NCBI GenBank assembly: GCA_951848785.1
Contig: CATOUR010000128.1
Location: 1 to 64,000 of the forward strand
Direction: 5' to 3'
Source: Callosobruchus maculatus
Taxonomy: Eukaryota; Arthropoda; Insecta; Coleoptera; Chrysomelidae
Length of the DNA stretch: 64,000 bases
In this document: one piece after another, positions 1-10,420 of the stretch
Position numbering within the stretch: the stretch's first letter is position 1
How the letters are laid out: each line of letters starts with the position of its first letter
The notes under the pieces: generated by a model
The model's input: the letters and a program-made list of their open reading frames with translations, nothing else
Told to the model about the DNA's origin: nothing
The model's database searches: none
Position numbers and translations under genes: made by a program

Positions 1-610
1 GACGTGACCATACCATTGCAGTGCGCTATTTCTAATGTTCTTGTTATTGAGCAATCGATTCCCACTCGTTGCTATATTTCTGCAGTTCTCATTTTGTCTG
101 TCCTTGTGACTTGCAGGCATCTTCTCATGTAGTCTAATTCGACCGTTCTAATTTTGTTCCTTATTGTTGTTGTCACACTGTGAACTTATTTGCCATAATA
201 AGTTTATAAAACATTATCTTGCTGGAAGAACTCGCTTCAAGGCCTCGGACATGTTATGAAACGGCAATTGGTTCTAATATCTCATCCACATTACGTTGCG
301 TAGTCATTGTGCCACGTATCACCAGTAAAGATGACTTGTATTCAAAATGGCACCTAAACCATCAAACCAATAGGACGGTGTACATGGTGCTCAACAGCAA
401 ACTGGAGATCACATCGTTTACTTTATCGTCTTCTTACGCGTTGGCTCCGTCATGTGCCCCAAGACAAAACATGGACTCTGTTGCGACCCGGGTGACCTTT
501 TTTCGCTTTATAATTGTTTTTGTCAATTTTGAACTATATCGCTTAAGCCCCCTTGGCACTAAGAGGTGGTGACGCCTTTGGTTGTCCAAAAAGGGACATG
601 CGCTAAGTGG
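1..610. other. Unassigned sequence
   Basis: No repeat partner elsewhere in the window and no recognisable protein motif was found. A 117-codon reading frame at 219-572 (+) has no family resemblance that I recognise and looks like a chance ORF in AT-rich DNA. Confidence 0.4.
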
Positions 611-622
611 CAACCTCCAAGA

Positions 623-698
623 AGAACCACTATCGCCAGAACTCTCGCTAGAACTATCGCAAGAACCATCGCAAGATCTATCGCCAAGAACTCTCGAC
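623..698 (+). repeat. Degenerate 12-bp tandem repeat
   Basis: About six imperfect units of the form AGAACYATCGCN follow one another, with substitutions at the variable positions and one unit of slightly different length. The short reading frames over it (R-T-I-A and L-S-L-E repeats) are products of the repeat and not evidence for a gene. Confidence 0.6.
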
Positions 699-925
699 TC
701 GCTACAAGTCGCGCTAACGCAGTTTGTTCCGCCATTTATATATCGATATACGCCTTTATATTTGCCGCGCCTCCGCTACCCTTGTGACCATCAGCAGGAC
801 CCTGCAGGGTCATAAGAAGCAGCGCACCCAACCAACGCCACCAGATAACCAAGGTAACTAACCATTTTTTAGTGCCTCGCGCCATCATCCAATAATTTTC
901 AAAGGCCGCCTATATTCGCCCCAAA

Positions 926-1330
926 AGGGCTACGCCACCGCCAGGCACATCACGTGTCCGCAACAGACTTGTTGAAGAAGGCCATTTGATGCCACTCAGC
1001 ATGCCATTCTCGGTGCTATTGACACCAATCTAACTGTTGGCGACGATGAGTTGTAGTGAGTGGAAGCACTAGATGCAGACGATATGATCCTGGGGCCATG
1101 GGCCTTCCTTACCGGGCTGTAGTTCTTCTACGTGCTCCAGAACCTCTAGCTCGCTGCATTCACCCTTCTGCGATCCATGCACGCCATGCTTTTACAACTG
1201 TAGCCACGCTACGCCCCATGGTTACAGCAATTGCTTTGAAAGAAGCACCACGTTCTCGTTGACCTACAATCTGACCCCGTTCATAGAAGCTTAACTGCGT
1301 AAACTGGAGCTGTCGTCTTCTAGGGGGCAT
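926..1330 (-). pseudogene. Tc1/mariner-like transposase, N-terminal remnant
   Basis: Read on the minus strand from the methionine at 1330, the first ~55 residues form the paired-like helix-turn-helix DNA-binding domain of Tc1-family transposases: a basic start (MPPRRRQ), then FTQLSFYERGQIVG, then FKAIAVTMGRSVATV with the typical recognition-helix spacing. After the last codon of the open frame (1160) homology resumes in other frames: GSGARRRTTAR, the usual linker to the second helix-turn-helix, and further on HRRQQLDWC and EWHQMAF, which correspond to the stretch just before the catalytic DDE core. In-frame stops and frame changes separate these blocks, and no DDE residues survive beyond about 926. 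A transposase cuts and rejoins the ends of its own element in the nucleus; this copy cannot. Its terminal inverted repeats were not found. Confidence 0.8.
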
Positions 1331-1479
1331 CTTCACATAGCCAACTAGTCTTTCGCCACATTTGCAACAGATATCATCGTTTTTGAATCGACTAAAGGTC
1401 ATGGTTTCTTTTCACACGTCTAGAGTTTTTTAAGGGTGCCATGTAGGTACATAGCGTCTAAAGTAACAAAAAGTGTTAC

Positions 1480-2126
1480 CTGTGTATTGCAAAGCTGTGT
1501 ACAAATGCTTAATGAAAATATCCCCTTATATCCCAGTTACAAATCTGGTTAGATTTGGTTACTTTTCGTAGTTTCTTGCTGCAAAATCCGAGAGCATCTA
1601 CGGTATTCGAACACGAGGGTTTCCTCAGCATCCTCTTAGAACTTTCTCCACCATTCTGTCCCAGCACTTCTGGTGCTCATTTGACACCCATCTGGTGACA
1701 TCTGGCCATACCGTGTTGTATTTTATACCACTTGGTAGTTTTGAGGGAGTTTTACAACTTCCTTGGCACACCCGTCGGCTCTAAATTTCCATCCACTTCT
1801 ATGTGATCAGGCACCCAAGGTAATGTTATCTTGTTGGTCTTTGCCAGTATCTTTAGAGTATAATAGCAGTCTTATACTATTTTTGAAGTATAGTGCTTAC
1901 TTGGCAAGGCCATCAGGGCCGCCCGGTTGTCTGTGTTTACACAGATAGACTTTTTGCTGTACCCTTTATCTGTGTATATTCTGTCGCGTTCCAAAATTGC
2001 GACTATTTCTGCTTGGAAAACCTTAGTCAGTCTACCTAGGCGGATACTTATGTTCCGCCCAGGTCTAACATCGTATATGCCTCCTCCTGTAACTGATGAC
2101 TTTTTGGAGCCATCAGTATACTACGT
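1480..2126 (-). pseudogene. LINE ORF2 RNase H domain, decayed
   Basis: The minus-strand translation starts with YTDGSK (first catalytic aspartate of RNase H), continues to VFQAEIVAI (catalytic glutamate) and then to VNTDNRAALMAL, where the usual SDS motif has become TDN. The WVPGH block appears as WVPDH, and the last aspartate of the GNEEAD motif is not recognisable. Stops interrupt the frame after about 90 codons. Towards 1480 a weak match to the LTGxVTGH..KHLY stretch that follows RNase H in R1/I-type LINEs is visible. RNase H removes RNA from the RNA:DNA hybrid during target-primed reverse transcription. Only this C-terminal part is left; no reverse transcriptase is adjacent. It abuts the Tc1 remnant on its downstream side. 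Confidence 0.75.
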
Positions 2127-2660
2127 CATTATACATAAATTTATCGAGGTTCTCCTAGAGCTCATTCAGATCTCTTACTCAAGTTGACTTTGTACGGTTA
2201 TCTCAGTATCCACGACTCTTGGCATTATGTCGGGTGGCATCTCAAGTATGTCGGACTATCTCAACAACGACACATGATATCAAAACTTCTTTTGGCAAAA
2301 TTTGTAGGAAATGTTATAGTCTTTAACTGTATTAATAACTTAAAAGGACATAACCGATTTTTAGGCCCGATTTTATCAACACGCATATTTAATAAAGACT
2401 TTGACAAAGCTTTTTTATCAGATGTTGTTTAGCAAAAGCTTTCTATTGGGTATTGAGCGCTATGTCAATAAGTATCATCCAATAGTATTATTTTATCAAT
2501 ATTGGAAGCTAAACGTCAAAGCTGGATGATACTTTTATAAAAATATTTTAGAATTCATGGATCAAAATCATAGCAGAAAATCAGAACAAAGCAATTGATT
2601 TGAAATTTAATGACAGATTTTTAATATTTACCTTATAATCGTTGTACAATTACTGGATGC

Positions 2661-2939
2661 ATGTTTGTTATAGACCCTCTTATAGAAATATTCACAGAGG
2701 ATGTAAAGATTGTAAAGGCACTGCGTAAAATGCACCGTAGCGCAGAAACACATTGTAAGGCATGCATAATGAATAAAAATCCCCCGATGGTCCCCCCTTT
2801 CTCTGAAAACTATATAAAGCACCTGATTCACATTCTGACTATACGACAAGTTTCTGGTTCAGGAAAAATAAGGCTATACGTTTGCCAGCTCGCGCTTGCT
2901 GTTAAGAAGGATAGGCAACCAGTAATGCACACTTGTTAA
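2661..2939 (+). other. Open frame inside element D
   Basis: A 92-codon frame lies in the internal part of element D. The corresponding region of the second D copy near 26.1 kb does not preserve the frame, so selection on a protein is unlikely. No domain is recognised. Confidence 0.3.
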
Positions 2940-3410
2940 ATCGTGTGTTTACCATTGTGAAATGCAATAAAGTGTTATTTCTACTCTTTTTCACTGTAAT
3001 ACAGAGGTATATTGCAGGTATTTATAATTATTATCGATATTAAATTATTGTTTTACTAAAATAATGCAGTAATCTGAATTTCTTGTCATCGTTATCTTAA
3101 CAGTCACGGAATCAAATGTACTGTTTTTGTGGAATCTGATTGGTTGAGATTAACAATTGCTAAACTCTTTGTTAAACAAGAAAATGCAAGTTTTCACCCA
3201 TTTAAGATGGAAAATCAAAGTTAAAAAGATACTAGATAGTTCATAATGGTCGATTGTATGTAAAGCATGTTATTTTTCACCTTTTACTTCCCACACCGAT
3301 AGGTGAGGGGAGTATTGTGATCGCGAAAATTTTCGATTTTGAGATAACACGCTTTTTGGGCGTTTTATGATGTCTACATAACAAAAATCCATGTCACTCA
3401 TTTCCGTCGG

Positions 3411-3432
3411 TCTGTCTGTCTGTCTGTCTGTC
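3411..3432 (+). repeat. (TCTG)n microsatellite
   Basis: Five tandem TCTG/TCTG-like units inside the C element. The same position in the 43.6-kb copy carries a shorter, degenerate run. Confidence 0.8.
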
Positions 3433-3658
3433 GGTCTGTGCGCGTTTTTCTAGCCTCGTAATCTCAGTAACCGCTGCATGGATTGTGATGAAATTTGGGC
3501 AGCCATATGCTGGGGGGTCGTAGTAGGTAATGTTCTTATAATTTTAAAAATCGGTACAGGGGCGGCGGCGTAATTTCCCAAAAACCAAAAAAATTAAATA
3601 TTGCTCAAACTTCGATTTTAGGTGTTTTAGGGCTTCCTGATCATTTTCTACTTTTTTT

Positions 3659-3703
3659 TGGGTGGGGGTGAAATTGGGGTGGTTGGGGGGTGGGGGGTTG
3701 CAA
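3659..3703 (+). repeat. G-rich block 1 of C element
   Basis: Five runs of three to six guanines in about 45 bp match the general pattern of a G-quadruplex. A nearly identical block occurs at 4042. Confidence 0.6.
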
Positions 3704-4041
3704 ATCTCAAAAATATGTTGTACTCATAATAGACCTGTAAAAGAAAGACCTAGCGGCATAATACCCTTTTTTAGGCCCATCCAAACATTGTCTTGCCTAC
3801 TCCAGAAACCAAGGGACTTAGAATTTTCTGATAAATACATAGGAATATTGCTTCAGATCGTTCTGTATTGAGTAACGTAAGTCATGGAATGGATTTTAAT
3901 GAAACTTTGTCACAGTATTATTACCGCGGTGAGGATGGAAAACGCGTATGTTCTGGAAAAATCGTGTCAGTGGCGGCACAGCAATAATAAAAAATTAAAA
4001 AAAAAAATAAAAACGCCTCAAACCTTGTTTTACGTTATTTT

Positions 4042-4081
4042 GGGTGGGGGTGAAATTGGGGTGGTTGGGGGGTGGGGGGTT
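4042..4081 (+). repeat. G-rich block 2 of C element
   Basis: Second copy of the G-rich block, 383 bp downstream of the first, showing the internal tandem duplication of the C element. Confidence 0.6.
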
Positions 4082-4732
4082 GTAAAACTGAAAGATTTGT
4101 TGTACTCATAATAGTTTGTCCATTGGCCTATGGAAGAAATACGTACCGGCGTATTTTTTTGAAGTCCATGTGAACATTTCCTTGCCTATTACAGAAACCA
4201 AGGGCCTTATTATTAAATTGAAATTTCGACACAGAAGTGACTATCGCGGCGAGAGTGGAAAACGCACCAGTATCTGAAAAATCGAGTCAGTGGTTGCGCA
4301 ACAATAATTAAAAAACTAAAAATATAAAATCAGCTCACACTTTGCTTTTAGACGGTTTAGAGGCTCCTTATCGTTTTGCATCGTACAGTTCAAGCATGCA
4401 GAATGCAAACTGTGGCGTCCTAGCTTCTAAGGAGGGAGACGCAAGAAACTATTTACGAGAGGTTTTTGTGTTGGACGTTTTTTTGCGGGCGAGTGGGCGA
4501 TGATTTGGTTGCAAGGGGATTTCAGACTATAGCTTCATGCAATGGGAAAATAATAAAACGAAATCATTATTATGTGTGGGAAGTACTGAGTCAATCAACT
4601 TGACTCCATTTTTAGAGGTAAACTTCAAGAGTAATCAATAATTCGCAGAGAACTTTGACAGATGCATGTTCTTGAATGGGCTGCTGTGATTGGTCAAAGC
4701 TTTTGTTAAAATGCCTGTGTTGATAAAATCGG

Positions 4733-5400
4733 CCTTTAGGTAGTTAGTTTCTGATAAATCCTTGTAGTGCAAGTACAAATGACTCCTAATTCATAACAGC
4801 AACCTAACTTCGGGCGCACCACCAACTTAAACGTCAACATTGGAGGAGAAAAATGGGCAGCGAAGAAACCAAACGCAGCTTAACTGACGCTGCATAAACT
4901 ATCCTGTTTGATATATAGCTACTAATTTAGAATGCGCTTTCGTCCTGTTCTTGCCGGCACTTTAATTAAACTCCTTAAATGGATGCCTTTTATTGGAAAA
5001 GCCGCCGTCTTATGAACTGTCGCTGACATCGGTGACACCAAAAACAAATTTCAACTTTATGCTCCCTGTAATTGGAAAGCAACTCCTAGTGACGTCGGCC
5101 ACCGCAAACTCTCTTCCGGGCTTCCGGGAAGGTCAGAGTGACACAGTTTTCATTCATTCGGTCTTTGTCTTACATAGTTATTACTTATGAAATTACTCAT
5201 GTTGTACTATTTAGCATATCATCTGACCAGCGGATCTGAAGCTACAAAAGGAATGCGGACAAAAACGTTCGATGTTGCCGAGTTTATTTATCAAAAAGCA
5301 AAATTAACGGTAAGAGCAATTTAAGATATTTTTATAGCTACTTTAATATAGTTGTTAATGTATTTTTTATTTAATAACCGATATTTCTAAATCAGCCTGT
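4733..5400. other. Unassigned sequence
   Basis: Unique within the window. Short frames are present but none resembles a known protein. Confidence 0.4.
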
Positions 5401-5406
5401 TATAAA

Positions 5407-6181
5407 ATGTACATATTTTCTGAAAGTGTGGCAGCTTCACTTTCAAAGGATCTCAATACCATTATCGCTTGGGGGCTTAAGAATATGGTTAAATTTAATG
5501 CCTCCAAGACCCAGTATTGTACGCTATCAAACAAGAAGTGCCCAAGCCAACACCAGGTTCTAATGAGCAACCAGGCTGTGCCAAGGAGTCACTCATTCAA
5601 GCTGTTAGGAGTCAATATTACAGAAAATCTGATCTGGCACGAACACGTCGCGTCAATTGCAACAGCTGCTGGTACAAAGCTTGGGTACCTATTTAGAATC
5701 AGAAAGTATTTCTCACCATGTAACGTCCTCACGCTATATAAAGCCCAGATAAGACCCTGCCTGGAGTATTGCTATCATGTCTGGGGAGCTGCTGCCTCTA
5801 CTACTCTGTCTATACTAGATGCCGTCCAGAGAAGGGCAATTCGACTAATCGGCGATCCGGCCTTAACGCGCCACCTTCAGTCACTTTCTCATCGGCGTGT
5901 TGTTGGTGATCTCACTCTTCTACCGATATCCCAACGGAATCTGCTCCCCTGAGCTATCCTCTATCGTTCCGCCGCTCACTGCTCCTATCAGATGTACCCG
6001 TGCGACCGCTGCATCTCGTCCTAAGATGGTCGTTCTTCATACATCAAGTACTGCGCGGTACAACCGCACATTTATTCCCAGGGTGTCCAAGGCTTGGAAT
6101 GAACTGCCAGAAGATGTATTTATTGGGCCTGCTGGCATTGGCCCATTCAAATCTCGCGTTAACAAACTTCCCCTAACATAA
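5407..6181 (+). pseudogene. Non-LTR retrotransposon ORF2, C-terminal part (Jockey/CR1-like)
   Basis: The frame from 5407 to about 5940 encodes the thumb and connection part of a LINE reverse transcriptase: FNASKTQYC (segment after the catalytic YADD), FKLLGVNI, WHEHVASIA, LYKAQIRPCLEYCYHVWG and ILDAVQRRAIRLI. Homology then continues in another frame from about 5930 to the stop at 6179: PRVSKAWNELPEDVF and FKSRVNKL, the usual C-terminus. A frameshift near 5940 therefore breaks the gene. The catalytic palm, endonuclease and ORF1 are missing, as expected for a 5'-truncated insertion. It is related to family 1 but clearly distinct from it (about half of the residues differ in the LLGxNI-VWG stretch). 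Confidence 0.85.
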
Positions 6182-6661
6182 CCCTTTCACAGCAGCCGCG
6201 GTACCCTGGTATTTAGGCTCTGCCTGCGCGGTCTGCTCAGTTATAAAAAAAAACTTCAGGTGAATCGGCAACAACTCACGAATCCTGTCATCCAACGTCT
6301 TGTCAGGGAACCTTATTGGTTGAGGATCTGCTACCATGCCGTTGCCATGGAGATTAAATTTTGCTATTGGCCGCCCTGTCACCAACTTTATGTTCCTGTT
6401 TCTCTCTCTGTCTGGAAATATCGAAATATCAGTGGCGTCTTGTATGTCGTGTTTATAATCTTTCTACAGATTGTCCCAAACTATTTGAATATCTGTTTTG
6501 ACGAGTTTATTGTCTTGTCAGCTTTTTAGGTACACTGTTTTTCGTCATTATTATTGTTATTATCTTATTTAAAAATGAACGTCAATACAAGAGGAAAGAC
6601 GCTTCATAGCCAAAATATCCCTGAAATATTCACGCAAAATCCGCACGCCCATGGCCATTTC
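6182..6661. other. Unassigned sequence, possibly LINE 3' UTR
   Basis: Directly follows the LINE C-terminus and includes an A-run near 6246 and a short ATT-rich stretch near 6547. The first part may be the 3' untranslated region of that LINE; no clear tail is seen. Confidence 0.35.
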
Positions 6662-8009
6662 CCAGACAGCACAATATATTCTAGGAACATGCTAAGAATC
6701 ACCATTTTGGAACATTGTATCATTCCATGAAAAGTTCAGGAATATATAGATTATCTGATGAACATTCCAAGAATGTGAAGATGGGAATCCAAAAAATGTG
6801 CATAGGTTATTCCCTCAGAATATTCTACGATTACTTTAAGATGTATGGAATATTGTAGGAAGATTTCTGGTATATCTTTGAAGAAACATACATAGGTTAT
6901 TCCCTCAGAATATTCTACGATGGTTATTAAGATGTATCAAATATTGTAGAAAGATTCCTGGTATATCTTTGAAGAATATATATGTTGAAAGAAACTATTA
7001 CCTTTTATCACTTTATTTCATTTATTTGTAAGTCTTGTTGTCTACCTAGGTACTTAGCGCGAGTAGTATAGATATATAACCTAGTATCCAACGTTCATAC
7101 AGTGTTTTGGGCAGCACCGATTTAGGCACACACTAATTATTATAGGGATTGATGGAAAAAAATATATAAAACAGAACACGGAACCTGTATTTATAATTGC
7201 ATATGTTTAATATATACATTAAAAAAACACATTTCATTGCACGGAATCGTCCTCCTGTATTATCCTGCAAAATAAAAAAAACCCGTTTTATTTTAAAGCA
7301 TACGATGTACCTTCAAATACACTTCATTAATTACAATGCTAGATTTTCACCAAAATGTTGTCGTAGTTTAATCAAATTTAGTAGAATAAACACTGGAAAT
7401 TCATAGTCACAAATATATCAAATGTGTTGCTAGTTGTTATTATATATTAATTAGGGTACCTACGACAAGTAGGACTAGAACATAGAGATTAGACTCTGAA
7501 CAAGAGAGTTGCTACCACATGGTGCTACAAAGTCGATAATTTACAGAGACAAGATAGTTACACTCACCCTAGTCGCTCCTAGATGAAGTTGTAAACTAAA
7601 TAACAAGTGAAAATCATGTTCCAGAACACACATAACTATTCAGTTATCACAGGAGAAAAATGCACAAGCACAAGCAGGCACCACCGACCACCGCCACTGT
7701 GACGAATGAAGCTAACCTCAAAGTTCTCAAGCCTAACCTAACCTGTAACGGTGCCACGCCTACATTAAGAATCATACCAAAAGGCATATTTATAGACTAT
7801 TCTTTAGATGATAATATTAATTTATGAATATTATCAGAATATTTTGATCGACACGTTCATGGAATAATCATGACGTAATATTGCTCGTACATCCTCATGG
7901 GAATGAAACCAATAAAAGCATCCATAGAATATTCTGTTAATGTTCTGAGTATTCTCAATCTATTTTGGATGAAATAAGAATGTTCCAGGAATATATTGTG
8001 CTGTCTGGG
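6662..8009. mobile_element. TIR element, 1.35 kb, non-autonomous
   Basis: The left end CCCAGACAGCACAATATATT is repeated in inverse orientation at the right end (…AATATATTGTGCTGTCTGGG). The inverted match covers about 30 bp. The interior is AT-rich, without transposase homology. Target duplication is not certain: the flanks are ATTT on the left and TTTA on the right. Confidence 0.65.
6801..6979 (+). repeat. 90-bp direct repeat, two units
   Basis: CATAGGTTATTCCCTCAGAA begins both units (6801 and 6891). They are about 90 percent identical over their length. The duplication lies near the left end of the TIR element. Confidence 0.8.
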
Positions 8010-8227
8010 TTTATGAATGAAATCGGCCATGTTTTTTTGCAACTATACCCCTCTTACCAATACCCCGTAGCTTCAGAGCCATTGCGTTGGCCAGATAATA
8101 CGTTTTGTTCAACAGAAAGTTTCAAAACTAAAATAATTTGGAATTTATTGATGTTCGTTTGCAGTAGATGCAGCCAAAAGAGCAGTCGAAGGAATTGAAA
8201 ATGATTTGAAACGAATAACGAATATGT

Positions 8228-8505
8228 GAAGACTTCTTAAAGATAAGCCAATGCATGGAATCTTCTACGAACATCTAGCAGAGCATTTCTTGTCTGAGCA
8301 GTTGAATTTCTCTTTCTTAAGGTCTAGTGGGTTGAAGTCGGAGACAGAGGGCTTTAGAATGGCTTGCTAAGACGGTGTCTTTAGAGCCCTGGTAAACCGC
8401 AGTAAGGCTATGGGTGTAAATGTACCCGACACCCGTTGTAGAGCCTGCCGACAGGCGCCAGACACACTTGTGCATCTCTTGTTGGCATATAAGGATTTAG
8501 TTTGA
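8228..8505 (+). pseudogene. R2-like LINE fragment with zinc-ribbon motif
   Basis: The plus-strand reading gives KDKPMHGIFYEHL, LSEQLNFSFLRSSGLK, a stop after EGFRMAC, then DGVFRALVNRSKAMG, VPDTRCRACRQAPDTLVHLL. This is the region between reverse transcriptase and the C-terminal nuclease in R2/R4-type LINEs, including the C-x2-C-x8-H-x4-C zinc ligand set. Here the last cysteine is replaced by tyrosine. A longer fragment of the same family lies at 47952-48965. Only about 90 codons remain and there is an in-frame stop, so it is dead. Confidence 0.7.
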
Positions 8506-8648
8506 GGCGATGGAAGGGTCCAGATTAAGATTGCCACTTTATAATCTTGCTTGACTAGGACTTCATCATCAAAACAAGGTGGGAGAGTGGGGGTGCACAT
8601 TATTTTATAATATCAGATAACCTGATATTAGTTATTATTTTGACTATA

Positions 8649-9909
8649 CCGAGTGTCCCAGAATTTCCTTGACACGTCATATTTTCGTAACGAAAAACGG
8701 TTCAAGCAAGAACTGAGTGGTAATTTTGAAGGTACTATAGGGTCTATCATACCATGCATTCAAAACATTTTTTTTTTGTACGTCAACCCCTAAAACTCAC
8801 CCCAAACTTTTTTTTCATATAGCACCCCATAGGTTTTCCTACATAAATGATATCCCCATTTTATTTAAAATCTTGTGGTACCTTTAGTTTTATATGCAAA
8901 CTTATTTTTTCCGTAAAAATCATAAGCATAAGACAAATGAAATGATAATTTGTTTGACGCCTGATATTTTTGTAACAAAAACGGATAAAAAAGACCTATC
9001 ATTCCTTCCTTATGAACCACTTTTTTCTTACTTAAACCCCTGGAATCCACCCCTAGCTTGTTCTTTCAAATTTCAATTCACAATTTTGCCTGGAAAAATA
9101 AATTCTTTACTTGAATTGAATTGCCTTAATTTTTATGCCCCTACTGCAATTTATCATTAATTTTTTTCGCTTAATCCATGAAATCGTAAACATAAATTAA
9201 TTAAAACACGTGTGGAAGATATTTTTATTATTTTCATGAATCAACTAATAAAAAAAATGTGACAACAAAACAAGTGCAAAAACGTGAAAAAGTTTTATGG
9301 CTACATCGGGCCGCGCCAACCCCGTGTGCAGGGCGTGCTCCGCACACGGGCGCCAAAATTAACGATAAATTGCAGTAGGGGCATAAAAAGTAAGGCACTA
9401 CGAAATTAAATTCAAGTAAAGAATTTATTTTTCCAGGCAAAATTGTGGATTGAAGTTTGAAAGAATAAGCTAGAGGTGGATTCCAGGGGTTTAAGTAAGA
9501 AAAAAATGACTCATAAGCAAGGAATGATAGGTCATTCGCTACCCTTGAAACACCCACTTACTTTTCTTTTTTATCCGTTTTTGTTACAAAAATATCAGGC
9601 GTCAAACAAATTATCATTTCATTTGCCTTATGCTTATGATTTTACGGAAAAAATAAGTTTGCATATAAAATTAAAGGTGCCACAAGATTTTAAATAAAAT
9701 GGGAGTATCATTTATGTAGGAAAACCTATGGGCTGCTATTTGATAAAAAAAAGTTGGGGGTGAGTTTTAGGGGTTGACGTACAAAAAAAATGTTTTGAAT
9801 GCATGGTATGATAGACCCTATAGTACCTTCAAAAGTACCACTCAGTTCTTGCTTGAACCGTTTTTCGTTACGAAAGTATTACGTGTCAAGGAAATTCTGG
9901 GACATCCGG
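8649..9909. mobile_element. Long-palindrome element, 1.26 kb, TA target site
   Basis: The left arm (8649 to about 9150) returns as an inverted copy at about 9365-9909. The ends read CCGAGTGTCCCAGAATTTCC and its inverse, with two differences, and both are flanked by TA. The arms include the landmarks GGTTCAAGCAAGAACTGAG and GGGTCTATCATACCATGCAT. A central non-palindromic segment of about 200 bp contains a smaller GC-rich hairpin near 9310-9350. The minus- and plus-strand reading frames in the two arms mirror each other and are not genes. Confidence 0.8.
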
Positions 9910-9911
9910 TA

Positions 9912-10420
9912 TTGTAGTTACTTGATCAACTTTTCAACAGTGCCAGATCCTTTTGACGTGGCGTCGCGTCATTTCCTATAGCAATAATAATTGGTCCCTG
10001 CCTCTTTTCTGAACAATACTGTATACACCATTGTCCCGAGGAGCAGGTTTCAGCACTACTCTGCACAAAGCGCAATTTTATTTTTTATCTGGCGACGTAT
10101 CTCGCTTAAAAGATAAGTTGCTAGCCGCCGCGCCGCCGGTGCTGGAAAGCGGTCTTTTCACTTTTGTGAACTTCTTTCTTCTATGGCTCTAAAACAGGGG
10201 GTGAGCAGGCACGCAATTTTCATTCTTTCTCTGTTTTCTCTTATCTTCCTCTCTCACAGAATGATACAAACATAAATGGATGTTTCCAGTGCCATCTCAC
10301 ACTGCAACTTGGTTAAGTGGGAGACATATACTTATACATATGTACGTATTATCTGATTCAGGTTGATACTGTAAAAAATGTCCTGTATACAGCGAACTGG
10401 CAGTAATGTATGAATTTGCC
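9912..10420. other. Unassigned sequence
   Basis: No repeat or coding match recognised between the palindrome and the C element. Confidence 0.4.

Larger units (their letters stand above)
3284..4600 (+). mobile_element. C-family repeat, copy 1, nested in element D
   Basis: It begins with ACTTCCCACACCGATAGG, shared with 43556 onward and in part with 10421. The continuity of element D is broken at this point and resumes near 4605, so C inserted into D. The right end near 4577 has TGTGGGAAGTA, an inverted copy of the start, suggesting TIRs of about 11 bp. Internally, a unit of 300-380 bp is repeated two to three times, each with GGGTGGGGGTGAAATTGGGG, CATAATAG, CTTGCCTA and AACCAAGGG landmarks. 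No coding capacity is seen; class unknown. Confidence 0.6.
2367..4732. mobile_element. TIR element D, copy 1 (interrupted)
   Basis: The left end (CCGATTTTATCAACACGC) and the right end (GTTGATAAAATCGG) are inverted repeats of about 35 bp. The same two ends and internal sequence recur at 25683-26742. In copy 2 the element is about 1.06 kb; here it is 2.37 kb because a C-family element occupies roughly 3284-4600. No transposase coding is visible, so it is non-autonomous. Flanking target duplications could not be resolved. Confidence 0.7.

Noticed and set aside
219..572. 117-codon open frame near the left edge
   Set aside because: No recognisable domain, no supporting context, and a length expected by chance somewhere in 64 kb on six frames.
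8367..8600. Minus-strand frame over the R2-like fragment
   Set aside because: The plus strand carries the zinc-ribbon and flanking R2-like motifs; the minus frame is a shadow.
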